Position numbers and translations under genes: made by a program. A stretch of DNA of 64,000 nt. Origin: Epichloe hybrida (taxonomy: Eukaryota > Ascomycota > Sordariomycetes > Hypocreales > Clavicipitaceae). The notes under the pieces were generated by a model. It saw only the letters and a program-made list of their open reading frames with translations. It had not been told where the DNA came from and did no database searches. Where the stretch lies: positions 2,542,001 through 2,606,000 of the forward strand of contig JAFEKR010000007.1 of NCBI GenBank assembly GCA_019022495.1, in the 5' to 3' direction. Of the stretch, positions 1 through 12,567 are shown piece after piece (the stretch's first letter is position 1; each line of letters opens with the position of its first letter).

Positions 1-3000
1 AGAACCTATAAGAGAGATTAAAAGCTATAAGTTAGAAACTAGAGAAAAAGGAGAAAAGCAGCAATATTATTATCCCCTTATAAAACCTAATAAATAACTT
101 ACTTATAGTAACTCTAGGAGAGAAGACTACGAATATATTATTATTTATATACTTATAGAGCTCTTAACCTTGAAGGGAAGTTATATATTTAACTTTAAAC
201 GCTATAAATAGCTCTAAAGGAAATTAGAATATAGTTATCTATAATTCTAGAGCTAATGTTTATATTTTTAATAATATTTATTAGTTTAAATAGTCTAAGT
301 TTAATAGAACTATTATAATAGAGGTTAGAGCTAGAGGCATAATCTATATATCCTTAGGATAAGGACTAGTCTATATATCCGTTATAAATCTAGTATTATA
401 AAGACTAAGAAGGATTATAGTGTAAAGTGCTTTGCTAATCCTAGAATTCCACGTAAACCTAGTATTAGTAATAATTCTAATAAAGGCAAGGATCTATTAG
501 AACTAGAAGAAAAGCTTCCTATTCTAAGGAAAGTATCCTATTACTAAGCTTTATAATATTAATAAGCTTTATATATTATTTATACTCTTAGATAACCTAA
601 AAGAGGCCTACGCTATAACTAGTAAAGCACTAAGGCTACCTATAAAAGGAGATATAGAGCTTTAGTATTAATAATGTAGTTATCTAGGTAAGAAGGCCTT
701 TATAGAGATTATAAACGCTACTCTTAGCGTTAAATTAATAGGACCTAAGCTTATAAAGTATAAGATCTATGCTATAGGCAAAGCTAAGCGCTAGAGATTA
801 TAAGTTATACTAGAAGGGCTTCCTTAGGGACTTAGATATAGCCTTTTAGTTAATCTAGAGTATTATAACTCTCCTTACTAGAATAGTAATTAGTATTAGT
901 GTGTTTTTACATGCCTTATAACCTTAATGCGTTTTTTCTATTTATTTAAAACTAAAGATAAAATTCGCGATAGCTTCCATATAATAATGGCATTCCTACG
1001 CACATAATTTAGGGTTTAACTACGCTTTTTACATAGTAATATTAAAAAGGCTTTATTTATAGAGAGCATAAGAGATAAGATAGCCTTTGCTAGTATTATA
1101 GTTTATAATTTAGCTCCCTTAACGCCTAGTTAAAATAAAAAGGCAGAGAGATCTAGGGGGGTAGTTAAGTAAAAGGCTTATATATTAAGCCTTAAAGCTT
1201 ACCTTCCTTTAGAACTTAATAATAAAGTCTTTAATATAGTAGTTTATTTACTAAATAGAATACCCTTTAAATATTATAGGAATTAGGTTATACCCTATAA
1301 ACTCTAGTGAAATTAGGCACGGAAAATAGTCCTAGCCTATTTATAGATATTAGAGGTTTAAAAGCCTTTAATTACACATCTATAAGCTTATAGATATAAG
1401 GCTTTTCTAATAATAATAAAGGCTCTTAAGCATATTAAATTACACCACGCAATACCATAGCTAGAGCAGAAAGCTTATATTAAATACCTTATTAGTTATA
1501 GAGGTAAGTTATAATATATTATATAGGTGCCTTTACTTTGTAATTATAAGGTTATTATATTAGCGTGTGTTTAGTTTAATAAGAACTCTTTCTTTAAGCT
1601 AGAAGAAAAGCTAGAATTAGCTTAATAAGAGAAGATATTAATAATTAAGTTACTTAAAGAGCTTAAAGCTAAAGACCTTAATAAGGAGATTAGTTAAGAT
1701 CTTATTAGAATAGAGCTTAAAGAGGATAATCCTACCTCTTTGCTATTAGCTATAGGCTAGGAAAATAAGTAGTTTAAAGTAAAAACACCTCCTTATATAA
1801 TAGGGGATAAAGAGGACCTTTCTAGTGCACTTTTAACCCCTCCTAACTTCTCTTAGAAGGCACTAGTTACTATAGAGAACTTAGAGCTTTAGGTATAAGG
1901 TAATAATACGCTATTTTATAAGATTAATAAATTTATAAGTAAGGCAATAGCTAATTACATAGTAACTACTATAAAGACTAGCAAATTTACTATAAAAGGT
2001 AGTAAGGCTATAGAGAATCACAGTCCCTATAATAATAGTATTAATATAAATAATATTATTACTAGGAAATATTAAAGAAAGAAAATAAGGAAAGCTAGGT
2101 AAGTATAGTTTTCTTTTACTTTCTTAATAGCATTTTAAGGAACTTAATATAGTTTATGTATTAAAGATATGCCTCTAGAACCTACGTATTATTATTAGGC
2201 AATAGCCTTAGCGTATTATAACTACTAGAAGGAAGTAATTATAAAGGAGCTTTTAAAGCTTTAATCCTTAAACTACTAGGAGAATATACTAGATAAATTA
2301 TTTAATCTTAAGGAAATTATTAACCTTAGATAGGTTTTTAAGTATAAAACTAATAAAAAAGGTATTATTATAGAGTTTAAGGCTTAAATAGTAGTCTAAG
2401 GTAACTAATAACTAAAGGATAACCTTAATAACTACACTACTACGCTTACTTTACGATCTTTATATATACTACTTGCTATTTGCTACGCTAATAATCTTAA
2501 TATGCGTTAATATAACGTTTAGAATGCCTTCCTATATGTAGAACTTAAAGAACCTATTTTCTATAAGCCACTAGAGGGTATAAATGCATAAGGTTATCTT
2601 TAGAAGATAACTAGAGCATTATATAGGCTATAGGAAGCTCCTTAATAATGGTTTCTATACCTAACGTAATTCCTATTAAATCTTAGCTTTATCTAAGGAA
2701 AGGAAGACCTATGTATCTTTATAAAAGGCAGATTTATCCTGTTTTTCTATGTAAATAATATTATAGTGCTATTTCTAAACAGATTTAAAGCAGAATTTAA
2801 AGAGCTATATAAGCAGTTAATAAACGGTCTAGATATTAAAGACTAAGGTAATTTAAAGTGATTCCTAGGTATTAAAATCATTAGGAATTGTAATACTAAA
2901 GAGATATAGTTATTATAGGAATTATATATTTAAAAGATAGCTTAGAAGTTTATCCCTAATATTATTAATAACGATTTAAAGAGCTTAATTACAACACCTT

Positions 3001-3985
3001 TGACAATAGCTATGATTGTCCTAAATAACAGTGAGGCCACTAATAAAGAGATTAATTATTATAGAGTAGTTATTAGCTCTTTAGTCTACTTTACATTATT
3101 AGAAGACCTAATGTGGCCTTTATAGCTTTAAAGCTTGCCTCCTTTATAATAAACTTATTAATAAAGCATATTAAGCTTATAAAGGCTACTCTAATGTACG
3201 CTTAAAACACAAGGAAGCTATATATTTAATACTTAGGAGTGAATAGCTTTAACACGCTTTTCTCTAGTACTAATGCCTCTCTTAGTGATGATCCTAATAC
3301 TTAGAAATTAACATAAGGCTATGTCTTTATTATGTATAGAGCCGTGATTAATTAGAAGTCTAGGAGGTAGTATTATATAATAACCTTAAGCATAGAAGCA
3401 AAGCTTTTTACATTAAATTACAAAGCAAAAGAGCGTATATCTCTAGGTAAACTGCTTTATAATATTAGCGTATAAGTCCCTTCTCTATTAATTATCTAGT
3501 GTGATAATAAGTAAATAATTTACATTATAGAATATAAGGAAGGAAGGCTTTAAACTAGTCTAAAGCATCTTAATATAAATTAAATGTGAATTTAAGAGTA
3601 ATATGCCTTAGGTAATATTAAGGTGAATTAGTTAAAGACCTCTAAGATACTTGCTAATAGCTTTATAAAGCCTCTATTAGGGCAGATACATAAGGAATTC
3701 TATTACTAGATTAGCTTATAGGAAATTCCTACTTAATTATAACACTAGAAAATCATTGCGATCTTTTCCTATGCCTGTAATCTTTAGCTTTAATAGATAT
3801 CTTAGCTAAGGGGAGTGTATTAGGGAGAGCTCCCTTAAAGCATAGGTTATATAAGGGTAGCGCGCATTAATAGGGATAAAACGTGAGGTTAGATATTAGT
3901 GGATACGATGTATTAGAAGTACCTCTGTAAACTAGTTATTACCATAGCGCACTGTGTACCTTTTAGGTATAAAAGTCAGGTGCTG
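1..3985 (+). mobile_element. Ty1/copia retrotransposon relic, heavily C-to-T mutated (RIP-like)
   Basis: The block is extremely AT-rich and has no open frame. Read with TAG/TAA treated as former CAG/CAA codons, the plus strand shows copia polyprotein blocks in copia order. An integrase C-terminal block lies near 1220-1270 (VVYLLNRIPF-like) and 1370-1620. Reverse transcriptase spans about 2330-2780, with a VFKYKTNKKG-like block at 2331-2391, a NAFLYVELKEP-like block at 2510-2580 and a YVNN version of the catalytic YVDD at about 2735-2765. RNase H lies at about 3265-3480. The order INT-RT-RH separates copia from gypsy elements. Glutamine-to-stop and Asp-to-Asn changes fit C-to-T mutation at CpA on both strands. 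The 5' part is cut by the window edge. The element is inactive: every domain carries several stops. Confidence 0.9.
3816..3985 (+). repeat. probable 3' LTR of the copia relic (right end uncertain)
   Basis: A purine-rich tract (aaggggag, 3808-3815) resembling a polypurine primer site is followed at 3816 by TGTATTAGGG, a plausible LTR start. A TATA-like box (tataaaag) sits at about 3968-3975. AT-richness stops abruptly close to 3980. No target-site duplication or matching 5' LTR is visible, so the right boundary is an estimate and the LTR could extend into normal-composition DNA as far as about 4190. Confidence 0.5.
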
Positions 3986-4790
3986 TCTGCACCTCTGATT
4001 GACCAAATCGAACGCTTTCTATCATCCTTTTTCATCCCTACCTTGACAATTGTATTTGTGCTGCCGCATCCGGCCTCGGAGCCCGGACGGCCCTGCCACA
4101 CGCCAACCTCGCTTCTCCGTCTCCAGCAAGTCCAGATCCTGCTCGGTCCCTTGCTCAGTTCAATAATCACCCAGGACAGATAAAGTCAAAGCCATCGTAT
4201 TTTTCGATTTAGCACTATCGCCGCTGATACCCGCTCATCCATGCTCGTTTCCTCCACACGTGCCATCTTTGTTCCCTCGGACCTGGGACCTCGGACCCCA
4301 GGGTCCTACGACATCCACAACCATGGCATATTATTACTGACTGTCCATCTTCATTTCTAAAAGACACGTCAAACGTCCCCTCACCCAGGCTTTCCTTCTG
4401 CGTCAGTTGCTTGCCTGCTTAACTTTACGCCTTCTACTTCCACCTTTTCAATGGGCTGCAGAGCCCTCTCACTCCGCTTGACGAGAACATGGCCGAAATC
4501 CAGAAAAGAAAGATTCAAAGCATCATACACTGAAGGAGATGATTGTGATGAAATAATAAGAAAATAAGGAATGAGAACGCGCAAGCGTTTTGACAATAAA
4601 GTAGTGTGCAGAAATAGCTCAGCCACGGGGAGCATGAAAATGAAGAGAATGAGCCCCCAGACCGAGCAATTCAAAACAAGTAAGAAAAAAGATAAATAAA
4701 AAAATAAAAAAATTCCCATCTCTTTCAGAGTGTTATTGGCTTGGCAGGAACAGAGACGTCGCATCTTTCGTCAATTTTCCGCCCAGTAAA
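3986..4790. other. gene-free gap between the retroelement relic and nrd1
   Basis: Base composition returns to normal here. Short open frames on both strands overlap one another and match nothing I recognise. The right part is probably the 3' untranslated region of the minus-strand RRM gene, which ends at 4791. Confidence 0.5.
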
Positions 4791-7202
4791 TTAGTTGGCC
4801 ACTTCCTCCTCAACCCATCCGTTCAGACCACTCTGAATGGCCAGGCCGAAGCCCGCGCCCCCCAACCCACCAAAACTAGACTGGTACTGGTGACCACGCC
4901 TTTCACCATCACTGCCGTTACTGCCAGCAAGGCTATGAGGGCTGTGGCCGCCGTTCTCAAAACCAGGGGCAAGGACGGGGAGACTGAGGGCTCGGCTATG
5001 AGAGCCTCGACCATTTCCGGGAGCCAGCAGACCACCGATTGTTGTGGCTCCAGACGTTGCAATATTGGAGCCATAGCCATTGGAGATGCTCGCTGACTGA
5101 CCGTGCCCACCATAAGATCCTTGCTGAGGAACATCCAACCCCGATTCGTTGGGAGAAGATTGAGCTGTGCTAAACATAACATTTTGTTGCATGGCCAAGT
5201 GCTGGTGCTGCTGAGCTTGCTGTGACAACTGGCTCAAGTACATGGTGAGAGGGTTGCTCTGTGCGTTGAATAGAGCGGCCGACTGCTGAGGAGTCGAGCC
5301 GTTCTGGGGAGAGCCACTGTTCTGGGAACCGGTGGGAGGAGGCGAAGACACTCCATCTCCGCGAGGAGACTGACCCTGCTGCTGCTGCTGCTGCTGCTGC
5401 TGCATTTGTCGAGGGGCATTGCCGCACCGATCTTTGCCAAAATTCACCTTGAACTTCTTGTAATCTTCTCTGCCGCGAATGGCCTCGATAGCCTTGATGG
5501 CATTGGCGATATTGGTGAAATTGACAAATGCACAACTCTTTTCACGGAGGGTGTTGACCAACTCAATTTCGCCGTATTCGGAAAAGTCTTGGCGAAGGCG
5601 CTCCTCGGTCCAGGTTTCGTCCAAATTACCCACGTAAACGTTCCGCGAGGCACCTCCACTGACGGCGAGTGCGATCGCTGGAGGCAAGGCACCAGAGTGT
5701 TTTCCCCATCCGATCTTGAGTCTGCGATTGTGGATCATGAGGCCTTGGATGTTGCTGAGGGCGTAGAACGAGGCAGCCGCCGTGGGGTCGATAAACGTAA
5801 CAAAGCAAATGTGTTTGTCGGGGATATATCGAATGTGGTGGAGCAGACCGCCGCGAACGACATTGCAAATCTCCTCGATGGATGTCTCAGGATGGATGTT
5901 GCCCAGGTAAATGGTTCTGTTTCCGAGATTGTTAATTCCACCAGCGGTTGTGGCAACGGCGGCAGCTGCCACAGACTGCTGCGCGAGAGCATTTGAAATG
6001 AGATCGCGATCGGCTCCGGTCAGCATATGAGCGTATCCGGGTGCGATGCCGAGATACTGAGCTGCATTCTGCTGCTGAGTCTTGGAGACGTAGGCACACC
6101 TGTCCTTGCCATAGTATACCCGGCGCGGGGCCTGCCATTTGGCTTCCTGGGGGAGCTGAGAAACAGCCTTGATGGCGTTCGCAATCGAGAGATAGTGAAC
6201 AAACGCAATGCTCTTTTCTCGAACAATCTTGACGGTATCGATGGCACCAAACTTGCCCAAATCTTCACGCAACTCTTCATCGGAAATCTCTTCCGGTAAA
6301 TTGCCCAGATACACGTTTCGCGATGCGCCAGACTGCTGAACAGCCAGAGCCACGGAGGTAGGAACTTGAGATGGCTTGCCCCATCCGACTTTGATGTCTT
6401 GGCCCTTGATGCAGAGCTTCTTCAAAATTGCATCCGAGTGGAAGTGAGTGGCAGAACTGGCATCGAGGAAGGAAATAAACGCGCAGTTCTTGTCAGGGAG
6501 GAGGCGAACAGATTCAATTTGACCACTTCGAACGTGCCCGAGGATTTCCTCAGCGGCGGTGTCCTGAGGAATGTTTCCCAGGTATACCGTTCGGCTCGTA
6601 CCATTCACAGCACTGGAGCCCAAGACGGGGGAGGCAGGCTGCATGCCTGACTGCATGTTGAAGCCACCAGTTGGCGATTGTGGTGGGTAGAATTGAGGGG
6701 CTCCATATGCAGATGGCGACACCATTGTTTGATATTGAGGGGAAATATTTTGCTGAACAGGGCTAGACATTCCGCCGCCGTGCTGCTGCTGCTGCTGATG
6801 CTGCTGGTTGCTGCTCTGCTGCTGATGCTGATGCTGTTGGAAACTCGGCAGGTTTTGGAACTGAGGACTCCCAAAGGCGGCAGGACTACCTGGTTGAAAG
6901 GGACTACCAAGGAGAAGCTGTGAAGGCAGAAGAGGGGTGAATTGCATGTCGAATGCGGTTCCAGGGGTAGCCATGTCGTTTGCGTTGGGAGACGTGTGCT
7001 GATTTGGGCGCATGGACTGTGTATTCAGCGAAGGAATATTGCCTCGGCGAGGGTGACGATCGGCGAACCCCGAAAAGTTTGATGTGAAGGCACCATGGGA
7101 GAAGCCAGTGTCGCTGTTGGATGGCTTAGACGCGTGGCCCTGGAAGCGACCGTGAGAATTGCCATTGGCACCTTGGCCAACAGCACCATTCAGATCCTGC
7201 AT
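4791..7202 (-). CDS. nrd1: Nrd1-like RNA-binding protein with four RRM domains
   Basis: This is an 803-residue cytoplasmic/nuclear RNA-binding protein of the fungal Nrd1/MSSP-like family. Four RRMs are visible at about residues 200-275, 292-365, 427-500 and 517-590. Each has RNP2-like cores (VYLGNIP, VYLGNLP, IYLGNIH, VYVGNLD) and RNP1-like cores (CAFISF, IAFVHY, ICFVTF, CAFVNF). The arrangement is two tandem RRM pairs. The N-terminus is Gln/Ser/Pro-rich with several poly-Q runs, and a CAG tract follows RRM4 (5380-5403). The open frame extends upstream to 7349, but only through a TTG codon. The first ATG, beginning MQDLNGAVG, is at 7202-7200, so I start there; an upstream coding exon is not excluded. 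In fission yeast Nrd1 restrains sexual differentiation and binds mRNA; that role here is inferred from the family. Intronless as read. Confidence 0.88.
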   Translation of the reverse strand: MQDLNGAVGQGANGNSHGRFQGHASKPSNSDTGFSHGAFTSNFSGFADRHPRRGNIPSLNTQSMRPNQHTSPNANDMATPGTAFDMQFTPLLPSQLLLGSPFQPGSPAAFGSPQFQNLPSFQQHQHQQQSSNQQHQQQQQHGGGMSSPVQQNISPQYQTMVSPSAYGAPQFYPPQSPTGGFNMQSGMQPASPVLGSSAVNGTSRTVYLGNIPQDTAAEEILGHVRSGQIESVRLLPDKNCAFISFLDASSATHFHSDAILKKLCIKGQDIKVGWGKPSQVPTSVALAVQQSGASRNVYLGNLPEEISDEELREDLGKFGAIDTVKIVREKSIAFVHYLSIANAIKAVSQLPQEAKWQAPRRVYYGKDRCAYVSKTQQQNAAQYLGIAPGYAHMLTGADRDLISNALAQQSVAAAAVATTAGGINNLGNRTIYLGNIHPETSIEEICNVVRGGLLHHIRYIPDKHICFVTFIDPTAAASFYALSNIQGLMIHNRRLKIGWGKHSGALPPAIALAVSGGASRNVYVGNLDETWTEERLRQDFSEYGEIELVNTLREKSCAFVNFTNIANAIKAIEAIRGREDYKKFKVNFGKDRCGNAPRQMQQQQQQQQQGQSPRGDGVSSPPPTGSQNSGSPQNGSTPQQSAALFNAQSNPLTMYLSQLSQQAQQHQHLAMQQNVMFSTAQSSPNESGLDVPQQGSYGGHGQSASISNGYGSNIATSGATTIGGLLAPGNGRGSHSRALSLPVLAPGFENGGHSPHSLAGSNGSDGERRGHQYQSSFGGLGGAGFGLAIQSGLNGWVEEEVAN
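5380..5403 (-). repeat. CAG trinucleotide run encoding poly-Q in nrd1
   Basis: A CTG run on the plus strand gives pure CAG codons on the coding strand, making an eight- to nine-glutamine tract just after the fourth RRM. Pure repeats of this type are prone to length variation. Confidence 0.9.
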
Positions 7203-10200
7203 GCCGAGAAGATGAGGGGGGACAAGCGAGTCCCGCCCGAGGTGCGATAGAACAGCCGTTTTGAAGTACGTACGTGCCCTTGGAGAGGCACGAGAAGCAC
7301 CGTGAGGACTCGGAGCGTCAAGCACTGACTGCAGGCCGGAAGCTGGCAAAACCAGAGGTTGCTAATGGATCCGCTGTTGCTGAAATACGAGATGGAATGA
7401 CAGAAAGTCGGCCCTGGGAAAAAGACAGCAAGGTGTATTCAGCTGAAGTGTAGACAAGTGGTGGTGAGACCAATCGTCTGCAGGAGAGGCGTATCTATGC
7501 AAAATAGTCCTGTCCTGTTCGATACAGAGAATATAGACCGTGAAAGGCAAGCTGAGTCTATTGGCTCAGTTTGGTATGCTACCCAAGGTGGGCAGTTGAA
7601 AAGTGTCGACGCAAAGCTCTGTCGACGCCAAAGACTCGTCGAGCAGATTGAATAAGTAAAGAGTGTCAAGTATGGCAAGCAACCCGTGTGCCGCGGCCCA
7701 ACCCGTCCGAAACAGCAATGTGAATTGTATAGTAGTTCGAAAGTACGCAGATTGTCCAAAAAAAAAAAAAAAATCGGCCGTGATTTGAAGCGAAGCTAGA
7801 GGAATTGGGCTCGTGATGGGCAACGGAACGGAGACTACTAGTGAAGTGTTTGTTCGGAGTCGAGAAGAGGTGACTTGGGGAGGTCGAGAATATTGAAGGA
7901 CAGCGAACCAAGAAGTAGATTAAAATTTTCGAATTAGGAGAAACGAGTGTCGATAAGATGAAGAAGACGGTGTCTCAAAAGAAGGATTGCAAGAAGAGCG
8001 GCATCTGGAGCAGTATAGCCCACAGGCAGACCAACTATGAGGGATCAAGGACGAGAAAGGTGCGCAGAAATGACCAGAGGCGCGTAGTCGAGGAGGACGA
8101 AGGAAGGCGGCCAGACGGAAGACGAAGTGGAGGAGGTCTCAGTGGCTTGGCCGGCCTGAGGCTCAGGATGGGCTTAGGGAAGGGGGCAGGCAGGCTCCGT
8201 GAAGAATGGCAGCACCAACAACTCAGCACTCAGGAAGCGAGAGTGATGGATGGAAAGTTGGTGGAGCAAGCCGGGGGGAAGGGAAAAAAAAAAAGGTTGT
8301 ACTCAGTACGGATTACAAGACGTCCCGTTGTACTCCGAAGGAATGGCTGCAACCAGGAGAAAGAGGCGTCGTGAACAAGGCTGGGGTCCTCCCCGGGGGC
8401 AAAGCGCAACAGCACACTTGTCGACACTTGTCGACTGAGAGATGTCGGAAGAATGAGCAATCAAGAAAAACGAGGAAAGAATCTAGGCATGAAAATAATG
8501 ATGATAAGAATCCAGGACGAATGCGCACTCGTACGTCCGTGAATAGGAGAAAGCAGAACAATGAGGACGATGGACGACGGCTGGACGGGGAAACTTCCGT
8601 AAGTACCGCCCCCTTGCCGTTTTCACATAATGGTGTAGCTCGAGGAAGTAGATACTCGGTACTTGATACTTGGTACTTGGTACTCGGTACTTGAGGTCCC
8701 TGGCCCGTTTGCCTGAATCAGGGGCATGGACTTTCTGTAAACCTGCCAATAGGACGGCTGTGGTTGGTTGTAATTGTATTACATAATAATAAACGAAAGC
8801 AAGATGGGACTGACAAACTGACAACGGGTTGACAAGGGGGTAAAGGGGAAGCAAAAGCCAGAATGGGGCCGCTAGGTTGCAGCGCTTTTTGGTCTACATA
8901 TTACATATGTAGGGTCTACGGAGTAGGCGGCCAGACCGCATCGTCGCTGGCTTTGATCAATCGAAACTGGTGTTTTGGTGTTTGTGTTCTAGTGGCCTCC
9001 ACAAAAAGAGCAAGCACATCGAGAGCACCTTGGCCATCGTCGCCATGTTGCCACGACTACACGGAGCAAGCACGGAGTATCATGTTGCGTCGGGGGATCC
9101 GTGATGGATCCAGACGCGAAGACATGCGACCTCTACGGAGTTGTGCAGAGCAACTTCTCCGCGTCCGCTGCCACTGTGCGTTGTACAGCAATCCACGTCC
9201 CGTCCAGAGGCTCTTTGTGAGATTGAATCCAAGGTGGTCAAAGACGTCAAAGACGGGATTGGATGGGGCGAGCGAAAAGGCTGGAGTCAGATGAAACCCT
9301 CCCCCCCCCTCCCTGGCAGGGATCGGCCGGGGGAACAGATTGACAGTACAGTGGGGTGTACATAATTACATCGAATACAGGCTGCCACACTGCCAGGTAT
9401 TATCGGTAATCGCAAACAACTTGCCGCCTCGTTTCGTTGCGAGCGCCCCATTTTCAAATTGTTGTTGGCATGGCTGTGGCTGCATGGGCGGATAATGGGG
9501 GGGAAGGGGGTTGGTCCTGGACTGCAATGACGACCTTCCTCAGCAACCCTGATGATGAATTCCCTTGGACAGCCCGTTGTCGACATTTTCCATCGAGGGG
9601 GATCAACATGTCCCGTCCCCACAATCATCTGATTGATAGAATTGTTTCGTTTGATTCCCCGGATCTTGCGTGCTTTGTTATTTTGTCCTTCATTTTACGG
9701 ATCACACGGGCCTTGTTCCGTTGAGCCATCTCTCGAGGCACTGTACGGTTTCCGTTCATCCTGACTTTAGGCACAACGAGCTCTGTTTATCCGCCTGAAT
9801 GCCCACCACAAGAGACAAGATGGATTCCGATCCCATCCTAGCACTGCAATTCGTCATTCATCCTCGCGTTGCCCCCAATGAATACAAGCCCAAAGGCGGC
9901 TCCCATTACAATTCGGCAACGCAGTCAGGCCTACAAATCAAACGTCACCCTTCAAACATGTTAACATGACAAAGCACGACTACATCAAAGCAGCATTGAT
10001 TGGCATCAAAAGGTCATACCCAAAAAGAAAAATGAGCCATTGATATAATTGCACTCCAATCGCCAAACTGTCCTATCAACGCACCCCATCTTGCATGCAT
10101 GGGAAGAATCGTCCGTAGAAACGTATAATTCATGAGAAGGGATGACAGAAATGATAATAACGAGAAAGAATAAAGCACAAGAAGATACTGCCCAGTACCG

Positions 10201-10438
10201 CTAAAAGCAAAAAGAGGCGGGAACGACGAGATAAAATGCAAAAGGGTTTCATAACGGACAGCACGCAGATCTGGTCCTCGTTGAACAACGTCGTCCCGGA
10301 TGGCTGGAAGCCACGCGTTGTCCAGCCATCTGGCCATGCCCATTCAAAATAGAGAAAGAACATGTCTGTCACCAATGCGGGCCGTGAGCAGTCCTTGAGC
10401 CAATATAATAATGGCTCTTTGCAAAGTGCACCTCTAAC

Positions 10439-10487
<49 letters not shown>

Positions 10488-10864
10488 TACCAAACCGAAT
10501 GTGGTATTCTCTACCGTCTTCTTCTCCAACTTGTTCGGGACGGACGGATTTCCTTCGAGCTCATGTTCCCTGGTCCAAATGCCGTCCAAATGCCGTCCAA
10601 ATGCCTCGTCTTCCATGCCTCCTCTCTCACCACCGTCACCGTGCATTTCCCAATTCCCTGGTGCTTCAAAGGCCATCTCGTCAACAAGATTCCGTCTTCT
10701 TCTAGTCATGCGTCAACAGTATATGCAGCGGAACTCGTCTCGTCCATTGTAATAGTAGTAGTGGTTTCAAGTGCGCCTCTCTTCGTTCTCTTCGTTCTTG
10801 GTTGTTCCCATGGTTTTTGTTCTTTTTCTCTCTCCTTTCTCTGTCTTCGCTTGCGATTTTCGCT
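7203..10864. other. 3.7 kb gene-free interval with promoter/leader of nrd1
   Basis: No open frame here has coding character on either strand; the longest candidates start at non-ATG codons or have low-complexity shadow translations. The left end must hold the nrd1 promoter and 5' leader, the right end the cdc42 3' region. It contains a TACGGAGTA motif at 8917-8925 and an A45 homopolymer at 10440-10484. Confidence 0.5.
10440..10484. repeat. A45 homopolymer
   Basis: Forty-five uninterrupted A residues on the plus strand, about 380 bp beyond the stop codon of the minus-strand cdc42 gene. On the cdc42 sense strand this is a T run. It could be a retroposition scar or slippage product; no flanking target duplication was recognised. 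Confidence 0.9.
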
Positions 10865-11952
<1,088 letters not shown>

Positions 11953-12399
11953 ATTAATGGTGGTGTGGTGGTCAGCGGTGGTCAGCGGTAGTCAGCGGTG
12001 GCAGTTCGTGACCAAGGGTTGGAAGTCGCAAAAATCGAGGGCAAAGTCGTGGGCGCAAATGGCCAGAATCGCGAGGCGCGGGTGGAGGTGGAAGTTGATG
12101 CAAGTGCGGGAGCGTAGTTTGTTTGGGGGATGGCGGCGATGGGAGGATGATGAATGAAGACAAAGACGAACACGGTGAGGAGGGTCTGGTGGGCATGGAT
12201 TGTGAGGCGGTCGAGCGAGGTCGAGGTAGCAGCACAGTGGCACGGGAGTGAGCCGACTAACAAGCGGGCGTCAAGACGTCAAGACGGGCAGCGTGCAGGC
12301 CCAGACGCATGCACTAGACCAGGGTCCAGTCTGCGTCAATGTTCTGATACTACGGACTAGTAGCGCTGCATGTGCATGTGCTTATTATTACGGTCAGGT

Positions 12400-12567
12400 C
12401 GCTTTCTCCATTTCCAGGTCCAGCTCCATTTCCAGGTCCAGCTCTATTTTCAGTTCCATCTCCATTTTCAGTTCCATCTCCATCTCCATTTCCATCTCCA
12501 TTTTCAGTTCCATCTCCATCTCCATTTTCATCTCCATTTCCATCTCCATCTCCATCTCCATTTCCTT
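12400..12567. repeat. hexanucleotide microsatellite (ttccat/ctccat variants)
   Basis: Imperfect tandem hexamers of the form TTCCAT, CTCCAT and TTTCAG run for about 165 bp. Because the period is six, all frames stay open on both strands, producing spurious Phe/His/Leu, Ser/Ile and Gly/Asp/Asn repeat translations. Confidence 0.9.

Noticed and set aside
4381..4764. 127-codon minus-strand frame with a hydrophobic start
   Set aside because: It lies in the expected 3' flank of nrd1, is AT-tract derived and has no family features.
5406..5996. 196-codon plus-strand frame
   Set aside because: Antisense shadow of the third and fourth RRM of nrd1.
7203..7349. N-terminal extension of nrd1 to 7349
   Set aside because: The extension begins at TTG and lacks an ATG before the residue encoded at 7202; the composition also differs.
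7958..8374. 138-codon plus-strand open frame
   Set aside because: Lys/Arg/Gly-rich translation without any motif, overlapped by open frames on the other strand, and located where the nrd1 leader or promoter is expected.
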